In this document: positions 10,360 to 21,168 of the stretch, piece after piece | Layout of the letters: each line of letters starts with the position of its first letter | Position numbering within the stretch: the stretch's first letter is position 1 | NCBI GenBank assembly: GCA_015179125.1 | Contig: WHVA01000291.1 | Location: 62,001-126,000 of the forward strand | Direction of reading: 5' to 3' | DNA from: Gautieria morchelliformis | Lineage: Eukaryota > Basidiomycota > Agaricomycetes > Gomphales > Gomphaceae | Length of the DNA stretch: 64,000 nucleotides | Translations under genes and position numbers: made by a program | Notes under the pieces: model-generated | Seen by the model: the letters and a program-made list of their open reading frames with translations, nothing else | What the model was told of the DNA's origin: nothing | Database searches by the model: none

Positions 10360-12483
10360 GCCGGCCTAGTTGTGGAACCCGTCAATGGGAGGCGCAAACT
10401 GGAGAGGTGGTTGGAAAATTGGAGAGATGGTTTCCCATGAAATTGAAACGGAATAAATAGGTATAGTGTACAGGACATCGACGGAAGGCTGCCGTCCTGT
10501 TTTCAAGGGCAAGATCGACCAACCCGGACTAGAAGTGTCAAGATTCCTATTTGGTACGTCCATGCCCTACGAAGCGACTCCTATATCTGAGTTGACTGAA
10601 CTGTCGACTGCTCTCAGGTTAATGATAATATACATGGCCGACACGTACCACCGTTACTTGCAGCTTTTGCACTAGGTGACACCAGCAACCATCTGATCCG
10701 TCGCAGGTGTAGCAACGATGGCGCTGCAATCGAGTCGTTCGGAGAGAGCTGGAAGCTGGAGTGGCTCTCTTAGACACGAGTGGTCATTGCGCGGCGACCG
10801 GCTGTCACCGGCCTGGGTGGTCGGCCACTCTTCTGTCTTACCCTCTCGCTCTTCCGTCTCACTACTAGAAGCAGGGACAGCCACTCAATCCCTAGTCCAG
10901 AACGCAGGATTGACAGGGCCTTGGCCGATGTTACCACCAATGCTGTATACAGTGTTTATTCCTGTCGATTAACCCGACTGTCTAATCTTCATTAAGCTAG
11001 CCGTCACCAGAGTCACCAGAGTCACCAGATCGACATGATCTCAACGTTCACTCCTACTCCATTTTCCTTCGACCTGCGACCAATCCCATGATCCCATGGA
11101 CGCCGCTGCTTGTGATAATTAAGCAGCACTAAACTTCTAACTGGCTATCCCAACGGTTTACATAAGATCGCGACTGGGCTCTCGACGTACGGTCGCCTTC
11201 ATCTCTCGGGATCCCTACCACCAATCTCGACCACTCAAATAGATTATGAATCCGATGGTTCTACTATGGTCCTCCCACTGTCCGTGCATTCAAGCTCTAT
11301 CGATACTAGCCCCCGGACTCGTATTTCTTACCCTCGGTACGGACAAGGTATGTTACACATTCCGATAGCCTTACGGAGAGTGGTTAGCTGAAGCTTATGA
11401 TGTCGCAGGAGATTCTCAACTCCGTGATATTCTGGCGCCCGGCAGACGTACTTTTAGGGTTGGGACGTGCGCTGCGGAACACTACGCTGGGCGCACAGAG
11501 TGTGGATAGTGGGAACGAATGGTTCGGCGGGGAGAAAGTGCCTGACTCGCGAGCAAGGTGGTGAAGTTAGGTGCATGATCGTTGACTCACCACTTTCTGC
11601 TCGCGACCCGAGGATCGATTACAATTTCCAATTGTGAGAGTTCTGAGGAACTAGAAAGAATGCTGTCTGATGGTGAGTTTGAATGAAAGCCTCGCAGTTC
11701 CATACCTCAACCTGTGTCTATCGCGATCCCCCAACTGGGAAAACCCCCCTATTGAGTCATAAAAATTGGTCGAGTGCCTGCTTTCTCAGTACTTACTGCG
11801 TGGATAGTGGCTACTGTCATATATATATATAGCGATTATCTGGAAAAGTTTCAACATACACGTCTCATACTGGTGGCCTCGAGAACTGCTAATGGTGGTC
11901 CATGTACTGTAGTTATACGTGCGGGAATTACACAGCTTCAGGTTCAATGTCTCCCAGAACTCATCCAGGATCAAGTGACTGTACGCGAGTACGCACACTA
12001 ATATCTTGAGGCCTGAAGCGCCGAGCTTCATTCGGGGGAGCTAGGCTTGTACCCCTTGGCATGTCTCAAAATAGCAGCGATGTTGAAGAACTTGGGACAA
12101 GCCTGCAGTTCTAGAGAAGAATGTCAAGGTTGAGCGACTATTGTGTAGTACATCGATATTTTTCACCTACACAGCCGGAGACCTGCGGTGAAACTAACTG
12201 TTAAGAGCAGTTAGCTGTTAAGGTTACAGAAACGGTTCCCGACTCCAGAGTGCCACGTGACTACACGCAGGGAGTCACAGTCGCGATCGACGTGACAGCT
12301 GGTAACGCACATAACCTAGTGCGTATGCAATGAGACACACATTCGCGACCATTGACACTTGGGGAGACATCGCGGCAGAGTTTCTTCACTGTCTCTGTGA
12401 CCGGGCCGGAATACGGCAGTGCCATGATGCCGCGCCTCGGTTGTCCTTTTGCCGCCTACTACCCACCTCGAACACTACGAACG

Positions 12484-15400
12484 ATGGAGAACGGCAAGGG
12501 AAACGATATGAGCGCAGTACCGTAAGTCCACGATCACTTCTCTATCAAGCCAATCCTTGACGCTCAACCCTGAAGTATTGCTCCGACAATAAGCGCTGTC
12601 AAAGTTGCAGGAAAGCCTCTTCCTTCTATACTGACTCATGGCGATCGACAACAGACTTAACGTGCATCCATCTTCCCAATGTCGGTCGGTTCGGCAAGCG
12701 TCCTGGTAACTACTACGTGAAGCTCTTTGTCGATCAGGATATCCAGAAGACTGCGGTAGCTGGGAGAGGCAATACTGCTTCGTGGAATGTGGCATTCTAT
12801 TTGTATGTCAATTCCAGTGTTATTGTGTTCACGCGATTTTAAACGCATGGCTAGCAACAACGTGCATGCGTCTTCCGTATTAGAGATTCAAGTCTATGGC
12901 CATCATACCTTTGCACCTGACGACTACATTGGCGGTGTTAAGGAAAGGATTGAGCTGATTCTTGCTGAAGGAGTAACAGGAGGTCAGTCCTTTTCGCTCG
13001 TCGACTGAATGCACGCATAGTCATCGAACGCAGCACCCGTTCACCACAACCTGAGTAAATCCGACAAGGCAGGGAAGATGCATCAAGTACAGACTATCCT
13101 AGAGTTCACTATTACGTCTTTCTCAACGTCAGACGAGGCGCTGGAGGGCCAGTTGAACGATGTCGATAATATGAACCCTGCGCCGTCCTTAATCATTGGT
13201 GCAGGGGATGTGGTCGACGGCGCCACTTCGACCACCAATATTATCAATGCAATAACAGCGGCTTGGGAGCCGCTCCTGCACAAGATCAAGCGGTTTATTG
13301 AGATTGTGGATGGAATGTCAGAGGTATAGCTCAACTTTCGGCCGTCTCCCGAGACATCTTATGTACATGGCTTTCTTGCTTCTAGCTCCATCCTTACGCA
13401 AAAATGGCATGGTCCATCCTGTCTATTGCGCACAAGGTTACATCTATGACATCAACTTGATAGATATATCTGACGTCCGGGATTGACTACATCCAGACGA
13501 GCATTGCTCAGAAGGACCGGGACGATAGCATCAATGAGCTGGCGAAGGCCATTGGAGACACCTATGCATTCGTCCACTTGGCGGAGCCGTTGAAGAAAAT
13601 TGAATCGCAAGAGTCAATTATCATATCCTTAACGAATCAGACGGTAGAGTGCAGTTACTTCATCCGCGACTATGCCAAAAACAAGAATGTCTGTATGTCG
13701 GTTCCCACTGTGTCAGGTGGCACTAGCTCTTATTGATCTTTGTTCAGGGAAAAGAACCGCGAAAAATATGTAGTGTCGGATGTCGACAGCAAGGTCAAAC
13801 AATTCCAGGACACGTTCAACAAACTCCGGTTGGCGTTACAGGAACATGCCGCCATTTATACCGAAATCACTGTACTACGTGTTCTGGATGCCGTTGGCGA
13901 CCTGTGTGAGTTTTCCGAATGGCGGGGGTTCCTGAGGCTAATAAACCTTGCATTCAGCCGGGGAAATTCAACTTAATGACATGCCCTACGCAGCAGGTGC
14001 TTGCTTCGATCCTGATAAAGGATGTCTTCCAGGTACTCGAGAGAAGGTTATTTCGGAAATATGCGACTGGGTCAACCAGGATACCGACGATACCCCCCGG
14101 ATATTTCTGCTGAATGACGTTGCGGGTGCCGGCAAGTCTGCGATTGCTCACGAGGTCGCTCAACGATTTGATAAGCTCAAACGTCTCGGCTCGTCGTACT
14201 GTTTTGACCGCGCTCATCTGGCAAAGCGAACCCCCGACAATGTCTTTAGCACGATTGCTCGTGATCTGGCCGATCTGGACCCAGCACGCAAAGCGTCGTT
14301 GTTGGAAGTGGTCGGGGAGCAGAGAGCACTTCGGACTACACGCATACCTCGTCAGCAGTTCGAGAAGTTCATTTTAGACGGCGCCCAGGGCCTAACGACC
14401 GTTGGTCCGACGGTGATCGTTATTGATGCATTGGATGAGAGCGGAGACCAGGAATCTCGCCAGGGTCTTTTGTCTGTGCTGGGCAACGAAGCAGCAAAAC
14501 TGCCGCCTAACTTGCGTGTTCTTGTCACTTCTCGTGCGGAACAAGACATCCATGACGCTCTTCTTGGGAAGAAGCCCGTGCTTTCCAGGTCCATAAAGGA
14601 GAATGACCCCTACCCTGCCGATGACGACATTTCCCTCGTGCAAACGCAGCTGGGTAACATTCCGACCCTTGAGCGGAAATGGCCCAACAAAGCTTGGTGT
14701 AGATTAATAGTCGAGAAATCTGAAGGCCTATTTCAATGGGCATCCACAGCTTGTCTATTTGTCAAAGGAGATGGCTTGAAGGGTTTAGATCCTGTCGAGC
14801 AACTTGATATCCTTTTGGCATCGCAGAACACGCACCTTAGCCGGTTGGATGGGCTGTATCTTAAGATACTCACGCGGTTATTTGGGCCGGGGAATAACGA
14901 TAGCATTGTGCTTCGATTCCGATCGGTCATGGGCTGCCTACTGGCAGCCAAGGAGCCCCTGTCCATATCTGCCCTCCAGAAGTTGCACGATGAATACGGA
15001 TCGGGAAGTGCGGTGGATCTGATAATTGGGCCAATGGGATCTCCGTTGAGCGACGTCACCCAAACATCTGAGCCAATTAGTCTGCTGCACACATCTTTTC
15101 GTGACTTCCTCACTGATCACAGCCGGAGTGGACCATACTACATCAATATCACTTCACACCATGACGGCCTTGCGCTCTCATGCTTGCGCGTGATGATGGA
15201 GGAGCTCTGTTTCAACATTTGTCAGCTTGAAACTTCACATCTGCGCAACAACGATGTTGTCGACTTGCCGGCACGGATCAAGAAGTACATATCATCACAA
15301 CTTTCCTACCCTTGCCGTTTCTGGGCAAACCATGTCTCCGTCACGACCTTTATGCCTGGTACAGGTACAAAGGTCAAGGAGTTTTTTGACACGAAGCTAC

Positions 15401-15510
15401 TCTACTGGCTAGAAGTTTTGAGTTTGCTCACGAAGATATCCGTCGCACCGGCAGCTCTCTCGTCAATAATTGTCTGGAGCCAGGTGAGCGCCCAAGGGTT
15501 TTGTCTTTGA
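12484..15510 (+). CDS. C2-NACHT NLR-type protein lacking WD40 repeats
   Basis: A spliced gene. Exons at about 12655-12802 and 12855-12982 (intron 12803-12854, GTATGT...CTAG) encode a C2-like domain (NYYVKLFVDQDIQKTAVAG; LEIQVYGHHTFAPDDYIGG). Middle exons (about 13021-13905) encode the helical linker with HPYAKMAWSILS. The NACHT ATPase lies in the last large exon, with Walker A GAGKSA near 14124 and Walker B VIVIDALDE near 14412, and the usual downstream helices (LLYWLEVLSLL). Fungal NLRs of this type usually continue into WD40, TPR or ankyrin repeats; here the gene meets a breakpoint first. Their role is intracellular sensing and non-self recognition. The start is uncertain: the ATG at 12484 with GTAAGT at 12522 is a candidate but its phase does not fit. 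The gene occupies the place of RAD54 exons in copy 1, so it arrived after the duplication. Confidence 0.8.
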
Positions 15511-15604
15511 TAGACGAGCTCGTACGTGAGTCTAATGAGCTTCAGGATAATGACACTACAGCATTCGTAACGGATACCTACAATTTTGTAGCTGTGTTTG
15601 GGAG

Positions 15605-15680
15605 CGTAATCTTTCAGAGTGTTCCCCATCTATTTGTCGGCACTCGCATTTGCACCTGAAGAGGCACTGGTTCGTGTCTG
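15605..15680 (+). other. Junction between NLR gene and RAD54 tail
   Basis: Downstream of a good donor at 15484, the frame reading FPIYLSALAFAPEE resembles the linker that leads into WD40 repeats in fungal NLRs. It passes without a gap into RVWRDGQKK, helicase motif VI of RAD54, at about 15664. The octamer GGCACTGG is at the joint and is also present at the matching place in the intact RAD54 (30384). This may be microhomology at an illegitimate recombination joint. Confidence 0.7.
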
Positions 15681-16175
15681 GCGTGATGGGCAAAAAAAAA
15701 GAATATGTGCGTGCTTGCACATATCCGAATTCGAGACTCGATCTAACCACGCCGGTAGGCTTTGTGTACCGCTTTATAAACCGGGACGATCGAGAAGAAG
15801 ATAATCCAACGTCAAGCGTCTAAACAGGCTCTGTCGTCTTGTGTCGTGGACGAGAAGCAAGACACAAGCGTCACTTCTCTGGTGATGAGCTACGTCAACT
15901 ATTTCTATTCAAAGAACATACTCTTAGCGAAACACACGACATATTCAAGTGCAAACGGTTCAGGGACGGTAAGCAGGTCGTGAAGGCACCGGCTCTTCTA
16001 TACGGTGATGCAAACACGTGAGTACATGTAGTACGCCACTCAAACCGTCGGCTAATGAGTCTTCAGACGGAACCATTCCACGAACGCGGAGCTTAAGAAT
16101 AACCATGATGACTTACTGCATGCGGAGGTTGGACTCGAGGCAATCTCGTTTGTTTTTCAATACATCAGCCATTAA
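15664..16175 (+). pseudogene. RAD54 3' end, orphaned copy
   Basis: Matches the end of the intact gene at about 30384-30895: helicase motif VI, then the C-terminal region with [25 protein letters not shown] in copy 2 and nearly the same here, then an intron and a final exon ending at the stop codon 16173-16175. Relative to copy 2 it has small length changes, for example an altered A run after GATGGG and a lost base near 15864, which shift the frame. With no ATPase motifs I-V it cannot act as a RAD54. It could serve only as 3' sequence of transcripts from the NLR gene. Confidence 0.88.
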
Positions 16176-16317
16176 GAAAGTCATGTAGCGATATCTTACT
16201 TGCGTCGGATCCCTTACCAATCCTAGCATACTTACCGGATGTGAGACCTGAGGTCTGAAGCTTGAAGGTCGACAGGAAGTAATACAGACCAGTGGTTGAG
16301 TTCAGTTCAGTTAGTCT

Positions 16318-19300
16318 TATCTCTGATCCATCTTTGATAACTTATGAACATCTCTTTGCGGCATGCGGTTTCCAGGAGAATTCTGCGAAGCCTATATGCA
16401 AAAACAAGTACTCAGACGTCTTGGAAGACAAGGAGTGCAGGGTGGATGTGGCACAACGTGGAATTAAACCGGTGGCTGGAAGATGAAGACGACGATATCA
16501 TTATCTCGAGCGACGAGGAGCAGTCTATCTGTCACAAGAAGCGATGCAGGGAAAACCCTCATTGTCTTAACTATTTGGGACAGGACAAGCTGGAATCCCA
16601 AGGTCTGTTCCACCGATATATCATTTTATTTATGTAGCCTTATTTTTATGACGCGTAGATGCTGCACTTGCGGCCTTCCTGAACCTGTCCTCTCTTGGGA
16701 AAAGTGCTCTAGATAACGCACGCGAGCCTGATCTTCCGGTCGGCCTCAAGATAACGATTCGTTTTCCTGCAGCAGATGACGCGTGTTTGATGATATACAA
16801 TCGTACGGCAGCTTGGGGCAAGTTGTTATGCCAATGCTTTCATCCAGGAAAGATGTCTGGGGCATTCCATTGTGGTCTCTTCAACTTACATCTCATTGAG
16901 CCTTCCTTTTCCCAGGTTTGGTTCCAAGATCATTCTTTTCGTGACGGTGTGTATAAGTGTAAGCCCTCTCAAGAGGAAGGAAGGGAGCTCAAGGTGAGTC
17001 GCAACGGCCACGAATGTCGACCACGCTTTTATAGCATTAATTGAAGGAATCCCCAATCCTTCAACTACAAGTGGCGTTCGCTGCCCTCCAAGAGAGTACC
17101 CAGAATGTATTCAACCCCATCAAACTTGTAGAGAGATTGCCGCTGAGAGTTTCAGAGCGGCAAGATGCTCAGGAGTATGTTCCCTTGCATAGTATATATT
17201 GTCGACTGTGACACTGACCACGAACAGATTTTCAAAGCTCTTTATGTCACATCCAGCCACTGAATTCGAAAAGCAGGCGTACCCTCGCTCAAGACGCTTT
17301 TATCAGATCAGGCGTGGTTCTTAAGACCATATTGCCACAGTGCCGCTCTAACCGGTGATATAACTTCAGTTTGAAGGGAAATTGGCTTACGGGACAATGT
17401 GTCAGGAATGTCATCAACGTTCTGAGAGAGATACTAACCACCTTTTGGAATTGGAGATTAACTTGGAGGTGTGAACGAGCCGTTGGGCTGGCATTGTACT
17501 GGCACTTCTGGCGTGCGTATACAGACCAATGCAAAACTCACGTCGTTAGGTACTATTGGACGCGATGTGACGGTCTGCAGAATGCCACGCTACACAAAAC
17601 TTCGTCGGTTACCTCCCGTTCGTGACGTTTTTTTTTTCAACATACAACTTCCCCTCGTTGTGAAGTCGACAAGGACTAATTATTCATGCGATTTTCATTT
17701 TATTAGGTCCTTCATTTTTCCGTCCTTCGCTTCGTCTTTGAGGTAGCGAGCCTTTCTCGGAAGAAATCCAAACAGGCTATCCAATTTCCTTCCATTCTAT
17801 GTCGCCTTTCGTTGGTGCGACAGCCCCTGAACTGACACAGTGGCAAGTTCCCAGGAAACGACAACATTCTGACCCTATAGAGGCAACAGACTTGATATAT
17901 GAATTGCGAGGCGTACTGCTACACAAAGCGTCTTCTGCGTACCACGGGCACTATGAGGCACCAGTCTTCGATGTCATGTACGTACTGTCACAGCGATGTA
18001 TCATTTGACGTAAGCTATTGCGCAGTCACTGAATTGAATTTGTGTTAGTGCTAGGCAATTCTACCAGTTCAACGATGAGACCGCGTGTTCCTTGCAGTCC
18101 AAGAAGGATTTTTCGAAAGGCCACATAAATGCCGGGGATGAGAAATAAGATACTTGTTATACCATCTTATCTAACTCGCGAGTGCAGATCTTCCAGCAAA
18201 TCTACTGCAGCCAACAAAAGGCGCCGGACGTACTCCAGGAAGAAGAGACGAGTCGATGACAGCGATGGTGAGATAGAGAAGTACAAATTTGTCTTGTCAC
18301 TGTAACTATATGTGAACATTCACTCATGGTGCATTGCAGCAGTGGTCTACAAGTAGGTGATACCCCCAGTTACATATCCTCTAAGGACGCGTATATACTG
18401 ATTATGCCCGACGTCAGCCGGGACCTTCAAATAATGGATGTCACCCGTTGCCTGAACCTCCACCCCAAGCTCGAGAGCGAGTTGAGGATCTGAACAAGTC
18501 GCACGACGTCGCGTGTGCTTCTTATATGGAGAGGTTTGCTAAGTTCATTATCTGTGGCTGAAAATTGGTTTTAATATTTCGTTTAAGAGACAAAAATCTC
18601 ACCATGGCGTTCAAGCTCATGCAGCAAAAGAAAGGGACATCTACCGTCATTAGCAGATTCATGACTTTGGAGAAGTGAGTTGTATATCTGAATTGCATCC
18701 GAAGATGAAATCTTATACCCAGTATGAACCTGCTGTTATCAGCCGAGGTGCACTCGAAGACTGGCTTGCCAAGGATGTTGCCAGTCCCAGAAACAAAGAG
18801 CCTCCGAGTGGTTCTCGCGGCCATCCACTATCCACAAGCTCTTCCAGGCAGTCATCACAAACAGCAGATGTAATTAGTGAGGACTTCGATCGATTGGAAT
18901 CATCACCGGATCGGCTCGCATCTCCTGTGACATTACAACGCCTGGATAATTCATCAATAATATGTAACCATGGTGCGCAAAGCGTGTAATATGAAGGGGA
19001 TAGCGAAGGTATGGTGGCAGATGATCCAGTGCCATTGACCCTCTGTCCTGCTTTGATCAGGATGCTATGAGGTTCATTCGTACTGATACCACTTGCTATT
19101 TCGACCCAGAAATGACCACCCAGGATATTTGCCGCTCTTTGTGAGAGATATCTTCGTAGGTACGGTATTGCGATTCACTTTCGACCCAATCCGATTATTT
19201 TGCTAGAGAAGCGGTATGCATTGGATCATTCTAGTTATGTTATGCGGTTCGATGAGATCCGTGAATCCGATAACACTATCGAAGGTGCATGGGTCTCCAA

Positions 19301-20849
19301 AGTATGGCTAAAAGGTAATCTCCTATTCGACTCTACTATCAGTTTGTAACGTTCTAAAGAGCTCCATAGATTGGCGGCAAGACAAGCCAAAGATGCATAA
19401 AGCAGAGGAAATAGACCCCGCTCCAGATGCGCCGGCGTACGCCGATCATGTTCCGGCCACTTATCTCCAACCCTTGTTCCCAACCCGGAGTCCCATAAAT
19501 TCAAACATTGATCACCCTCGTGTATCATGCTCGGCGTGCAACAAAGAATTGTTATTGTCAAAAGAAACGAGGCAGGAACTTAAGCAACAGGTCGATCGCG
19601 AAAAGGCAAGTTGATAAATATGTAGGTGACGAGCCATCTGACAATTTCCATTGACATTAGGAGAGACTCAGAGGCATCACTTCTGCCGTTGAATTGGACA
19701 TGGACCCAGATGTCGTTCCTGGAGTTAGCCAAGCTACCGTCCCTGCGGAATTCTTACGTCAATGGCGTGCATGGATCAGTCGTCCACAAGAGAACGCTCG
19801 TCCCGGCCTATCGACAATACTTGGCTTATTTGCCAACATAAACGTTTAATTATTGATCCTAGCGTGCCTCAAGACCTCAGGAAGTTGCTCTCACTTGTTT
19901 CGCTTGCTGATTGGGAAATACTCCAAAACCTGTAAGTTTTACATTACGCTCACATACGGACCTTACACGGCAGGCTTCTAGATATGGCGGGGGTCCATTG
20001 ATACGTGTGACAGGTCTTGCATGCCCGAGTCAAGGATCCGAGGCTACTTCAGCTGTGACTCACGACTTTGAAGTTTGTCAAGAATGTCGGAGTGAAAGGC
20101 ACGTCATATTTGCTTTTCCAATCACCCCGTGGCAAACTTCTATAGCAGGTTAAGCAACTTTGAAACCGCAATCATTATGGTGCGGATGCTTGGTGTGGAG
20201 TTAGACCCCACTGAGGAAGATGGCCTCGTATTTCCTGTCGCGTAGCGGAAGAAAATTACTGTAATGGCACATCTGAACACCATACCAGCCAGTCACATAC
20301 GCCTGGCAAGCCCTTGCGGACATCCAGTAGCCTTCGAAGATCTAAGCGGAGAGCTGACCGAAAGTATGTTACAGTTCGGAAGTCCTGGACGGTCAAGGAT
20401 ATCAAGATGGTGGTAAGGATTACTATCGCTGTAGCGTGCAGCATCAAAGTTGAGCTCAAGCCCTTAGTTGCACGACGAATTTAATATACCAACCATCTGC
20501 CAACGATTATATTTCAAGAACCAGGAGCTCTCCAATAATCTAGACACGGTGGCCTCTCTTGGCATCCTGGCCAATGATACCCTCGAATTGCGCGAGGAAA
20601 AGGAGAACGAGGATGCACTAACTTCGGACGTGGAACAATGTAGTCGGGAACCACGGGAAGAAGGTCGGGCTTTCGGAGGGACTATATTAAGCGGGGGTCT
20701 CCAAAACAGGAAAACCCTCCAGTGAAGCCGATCGCCATTCCTCTCCAGTGACGCCAACCCGAACCATTGTCCAGTATGTACCTTCATCAATCTGGACGAC
20801 CTAGCCATGTGTTCCATGTATGGGTCCAACACCGAAGTCGAAGGTTAAG
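16318..20849 (+). CDS. USP48-like ubiquitin C-terminal hydrolase, probably failing
   Basis: A multi-exon deubiquitinase crossing the left border of copy 2 at 18963. In order: N-terminal CHKKRCRENPHCLNYLGQ (16530); Cys box LGASCYANAFIQ at 16812-16847, with the likely nucleophile Cys; VWFQDHSFRDGVYKC (16916); QDAQE then FSKLF (17165, 17228); His region ELRGVLLHKASSAYHGHYEAPV (17905-17972); FYQFNDE (18062); DUSP-like VISRGALEDWL (18737); further DUSP, ubiquitin-like (KNQELSNN 20518) and RanBP2-like finger segments to about 20849. This matches the USP48/UBP26 family, which removes ubiquitin from chromatin and other substrates. Odd points: the base after the Cys-box exon is GA, not GT, where the donor should be; the exon's upstream border is also poor; and the block at 19120-19145 is one base shorter than in copy 1, shifting the frame. 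It may be a recent pseudogene or contain assembly errors. Confidence 0.75.
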
Positions 20850-21168
20850 ACAGTCTACTTCAAATCGGACGTACTGTTATCACTGTCTATCTGTTTTTTG
20901 CGTCAGTCTCTATCTCGCTGTCAGTGTTCCACATAATGTTTGTAATTTTAACTATTATATCACCGTAACCATAATCTCCCCCGCCCCCCAAAAAAAAGAG
21001 TTGGAACGAAAAGAAGGGATGAAACGTGGTCCATGAAGGTACAGAAGGTGATCGTGACTTCTAGAGGAGCAGCAGCATGCGAACCAACGATACAGAGCAT
21101 CCATGACATGATGCGCAAGGCGACACAAGAACCAGGAAGAACAACATTAACCCGGAAAGGAAGGAGGC

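Larger units (their letters stand above)
9256..12483. other. Non-coding block shared by both duplication copies up to about 12000
   Basis: No protein gene can be defended. Short open frames here, such as those near 10466 and 10718, change length or frame in copy 2. The block contains palindromes (9519-9729), a tandem repeat (10005-10359), a triple GTCACCAGA near 11005-11035 and a short TA run near 11820. After about 12000 the sequence is unique and should hold the promoter of the NACHT gene; it includes a CACGTG box near 12256. Confidence 0.6.
3205..16311 (+). repeat. Segmental duplication, copy 1 (degraded)
   Basis: From GTAACCATGG at about 3205 this segment matches, in the same order and orientation, the sequence from 18963. 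The match is continuous to about 12000 (partner about 27690), breaks over 12000-15663 where copy 2 has the front of RAD54 and copy 1 has a C2-NACHT gene, and resumes at 15664-16311 (partner about 30384-31022). Within the match it holds the 3' half of a USP gene, the His/Pro-rich gene, tandem repeats and palindromes. Identity by eye is roughly 90-99% and patchy. Its right end runs straight into the 5' half of the copy-2 USP gene, as expected for a tandem duplication. Confidence 0.93.

Noticed and set aside
10718-10972. 84-codon ORF in the shared non-coding block
   Set aside because: In copy 2 the same DNA opens in a different frame with a different length, so there is no coding constraint.
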